From positions 1 to 7,116 of the forward strand of contig JAUNBV010000095.1 in assembly GCA_030526885.1 (NCBI GenBank): a stretch of DNA of 7,116 nt. Direction: 5' to 3'. A program made the translations under genes and the position numbers. Positions 6,195 to 7,116 of this stretch are shown here, in pieces. The notes beneath the pieces are model-generated. The model did no database searches and was not told the DNA's origin. It was given only the letters and a program-made list of their open reading frames with translations. Numbering within the stretch: position 1 is the first letter of the stretch; each line of letters begins with the position of its first letter. Source of the stretch: Syntrophomonadaceae bacterium (lineage in GTDB: Bacteria; Bacillota; Syntrophomonadia; Syntrophomonadales; Syntrophomonadaceae).

Positions 6195-7057
6195 TTCACT
6201 TCCCCCTTTATATAAAGCAGCATAATCTCGTCAATTGTTGCCGGGTCAATGACCGCTTTAGGATATTTCTTTTGGGCGGCGGTTTTATCGGCAACTAAAA
6301 CCTCCCATTCATAGTCCTGTTTACGATATGCGATTACGTCGTTGGGGTCGATGGCATCGAATTGTGCCGCTCCACATTTGATAACCCCATATTTGTATCT
6401 CAATTCATCTTTCGTTTTATTAAATACCACTTTGCCGTTGTGGATAAAGACGATATAATCGGCTACCTTTTCCAAATCGCTGGTAATGTGCGATGATACT
6501 AGAATCGAATGGGATTCGTCTTGTACAAAGTCTAAAAACATATCGAGAATATCATCGCGCACAATAGGGTCAAGTCCGCTGGTGGCTTCGTCTAAAATCA
6601 AAAGCGATGAATTATGGGAAAAAGCCACCGCAATCGAGAGTTTCATTTTCATGCCTTTGGAAAACTCTTTGATTCTCTTCCCGGTGGGCAACGACATCTT
6701 TTTTAACAATGAGAAAAACTTGTTCTCGTCCCACTCGCTGTATATGCGTTTGAAAACATTATTCAGTTTTTGGGCGGTTAAAACATCGGGGAAATTACTG
6801 CCATCAAAGACAACGCCGATGTGATTGCGAACGGAATCATCTATTTCCTCATCTCGCTTGCCCAAAATTTCAATGCTTCCCCCGTCGGTATTTATCAAGC
6901 CTAAAATGGCATTGATGGTGGTACTTTTCCCGGCGCCGTTTTCGCCGATCAATCCCACAATGGCCCCATTAGGAACGGTAAACGAAACCTCCTCTAGAAT
7001 AAAATCCTGATATTTCTTGGTCAGTCCGTTAACCATTAAGGCATTTTCTCTCATCAT
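6191..7057 (-). CDS. ABC transporter ATP-binding protein (YtrB/CcmA-type, ABC-2 exporter)
   Basis: The 288-residue cytoplasmic ATPase powers the permease encoded next. It has Walker A GENGAGKST (38-46), Walker B LLILDE (152-157), the D-loop SGLD (160-163) and the switch His190 in SSH. Two motifs differ from the textbook form: the ABC signature reads FSKGMKMKL (132-140) instead of LSGGQ, and the Q-loop position in VVFDGSNF holds Asp85 rather than Gln. Both are, as far as I recall, common in YtrB-like ATPases, so the protein is probably active. A C-terminal extension of about 70 residues follows the ATPase domain. The first two codons are both ATG (7057 and 7054). AGGAGG (7062-7067) lies four bases from the first and seven from the second, so the second may be used. 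The first overlaps the upstream regulator stop in ATGA. Confidence 0.93.
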   Translation of the reverse strand: MMRENALMVNGLTKKYQDFILEEVSFTVPNGAIVGLIGENGAGKSTTINAILGLINTDGGSIEILGKRDEEIDDSVRNHIGVVFDGSNFPDVLTAQKLNNVFKRIYSEWDENKFFSLLKKMSLPTGKRIKEFSKGMKMKLSIAVAFSHNSSLLILDEATSGLDPIVRDDILDMFLDFVQDESHSILVSSHITSDLEKVADYIVFIHNGKVVFNKTKDELRYKYGVIKCGAAQFDAIDPNDVIAYRKQDYEWEVLVADKTAAQKKYPKAVIDPATIDEIMLLYIKGEVK

Positions 7058-7116
7058 AAATCCTCCTCATAAAACAGCCGCAACAGCTCTACCAGTTTTT
7101 CGACGGGAATACCGCT
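7054..7116 (-). CDS. C-terminal end of a probable GntR-family (YtrA-type) regulator, truncated by window edge
   Basis: An open frame enters from the right edge and ends in TGA at 7054-7056. It encodes the last 20 residues SGIPVEKLVELLRLFYEEDL. This amphipathic helix ending in acidic residues resembles the tail of the short YtrA-subfamily GntR regulators, which characteristically precede an ABC ATPase and an ABC-2 permease. Its stop overlaps the ATPase start in ATGA, and the ATPase RBS lies within its last codons, which supports a translated, coupled gene. The DNA-binding domain is outside the window, so the family is inferred from the gene order and the tail only. Such regulators usually repress their own operon until an envelope-active compound is sensed; the promoter and operator would lie beyond 7116. 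Confidence 0.65.
   Translation of the reverse strand, partial: SGIPVEKLVELLRLFYEEDL
7062..7067 (-). promoter_or_regulatory. Ribosome binding site of the ABC ATPase gene
   Basis: AGGAGG on the minus strand, inside the last codons of the upstream regulator. The spacing is four bases to the first ATG and seven to the second, which favours the second Met as the true start. Confidence 0.75.

Noticed and set aside
1..7116. CRISPR array, tRNA, rRNA, insertion sequence or riboswitch
   Set aside because: I looked for regular direct repeats, cloverleaf-like segments, transposase motifs with terminal repeats, and long structured leaders, and found none that could be supported.

Overview
The window looks like chromosomal DNA of a Bacillota bacterium (low-GC Gram-positive phylum, probably Clostridia-like). 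The evidence is a C+ (zinc-ribbon) L28 gene divergent from an Asp23/YloU - FakA (YloV) - RecG run, which is a conserved Bacillota gene order. AGGAGG-type ribosome binding sites precede most genes, two genes use GTG starts, and there is a YtrA/YtrB-type GntR-ABC module. The core genes are GC-rich (hand count for 4321-4380: 45 of 60 bases G or C), so this is a high-GC member of the phylum. The species cannot be read from the sequence.

Layout from left to right. Positions 1-109 (minus) hold the start of an exported protein, cut by the window edge, with a clear signal peptide, RBS and promoter. Positions 110-311 hold that promoter plus a large nested hairpin. Positions 312-839 (minus) encode a left-handed beta-helix gamma-carbonic-anhydrase-family protein. 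Positions 840-1021 hold its RBS, several short palindromes and the rpmB terminator. Positions 1022-1210 (minus) are rpmB. Positions 1211-1345 are a divergent promoter region. On the plus strand follow an Asp23/Gls24 protein (1346-1708), a FakA-type fatty acid kinase (1756-3408) and RecG helicase (3481-5520), spaced 47 and 72 bases apart and probably one operon. A strong hairpin (5525-5556) separates recG from a convergent minus-strand operon. That operon comprises a GntR-type regulator tail (7054-7116), an ABC ATPase (6191-7057) and an ABC-2 permease (5586-6194), joined by ATGA start/stop overlaps.

The genes fall into housekeeping and accessory parts. rpmB serves the ribosome. The Asp23 protein, FakA and RecG concern the envelope/alkaline-stress family, phosphorylation of exogenous fatty acids and rescue of stalled replication forks. 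The ABC module is probably a regulator-controlled exporter or stress transporter. It is visibly lower in GC (22 of 60 in 6481-6540) and lies where many relatives carry rsmD and coaD after recG, so it may be an acquired cassette. I see no mobile element, CRISPR array, tRNA or rRNA, and no clearly novel multi-gene system. The more unusual items are non-coding: the nested hairpin at 200-258, palindromes upstream of the carbonic-anhydrase-like gene, and a recG start without a good RBS.
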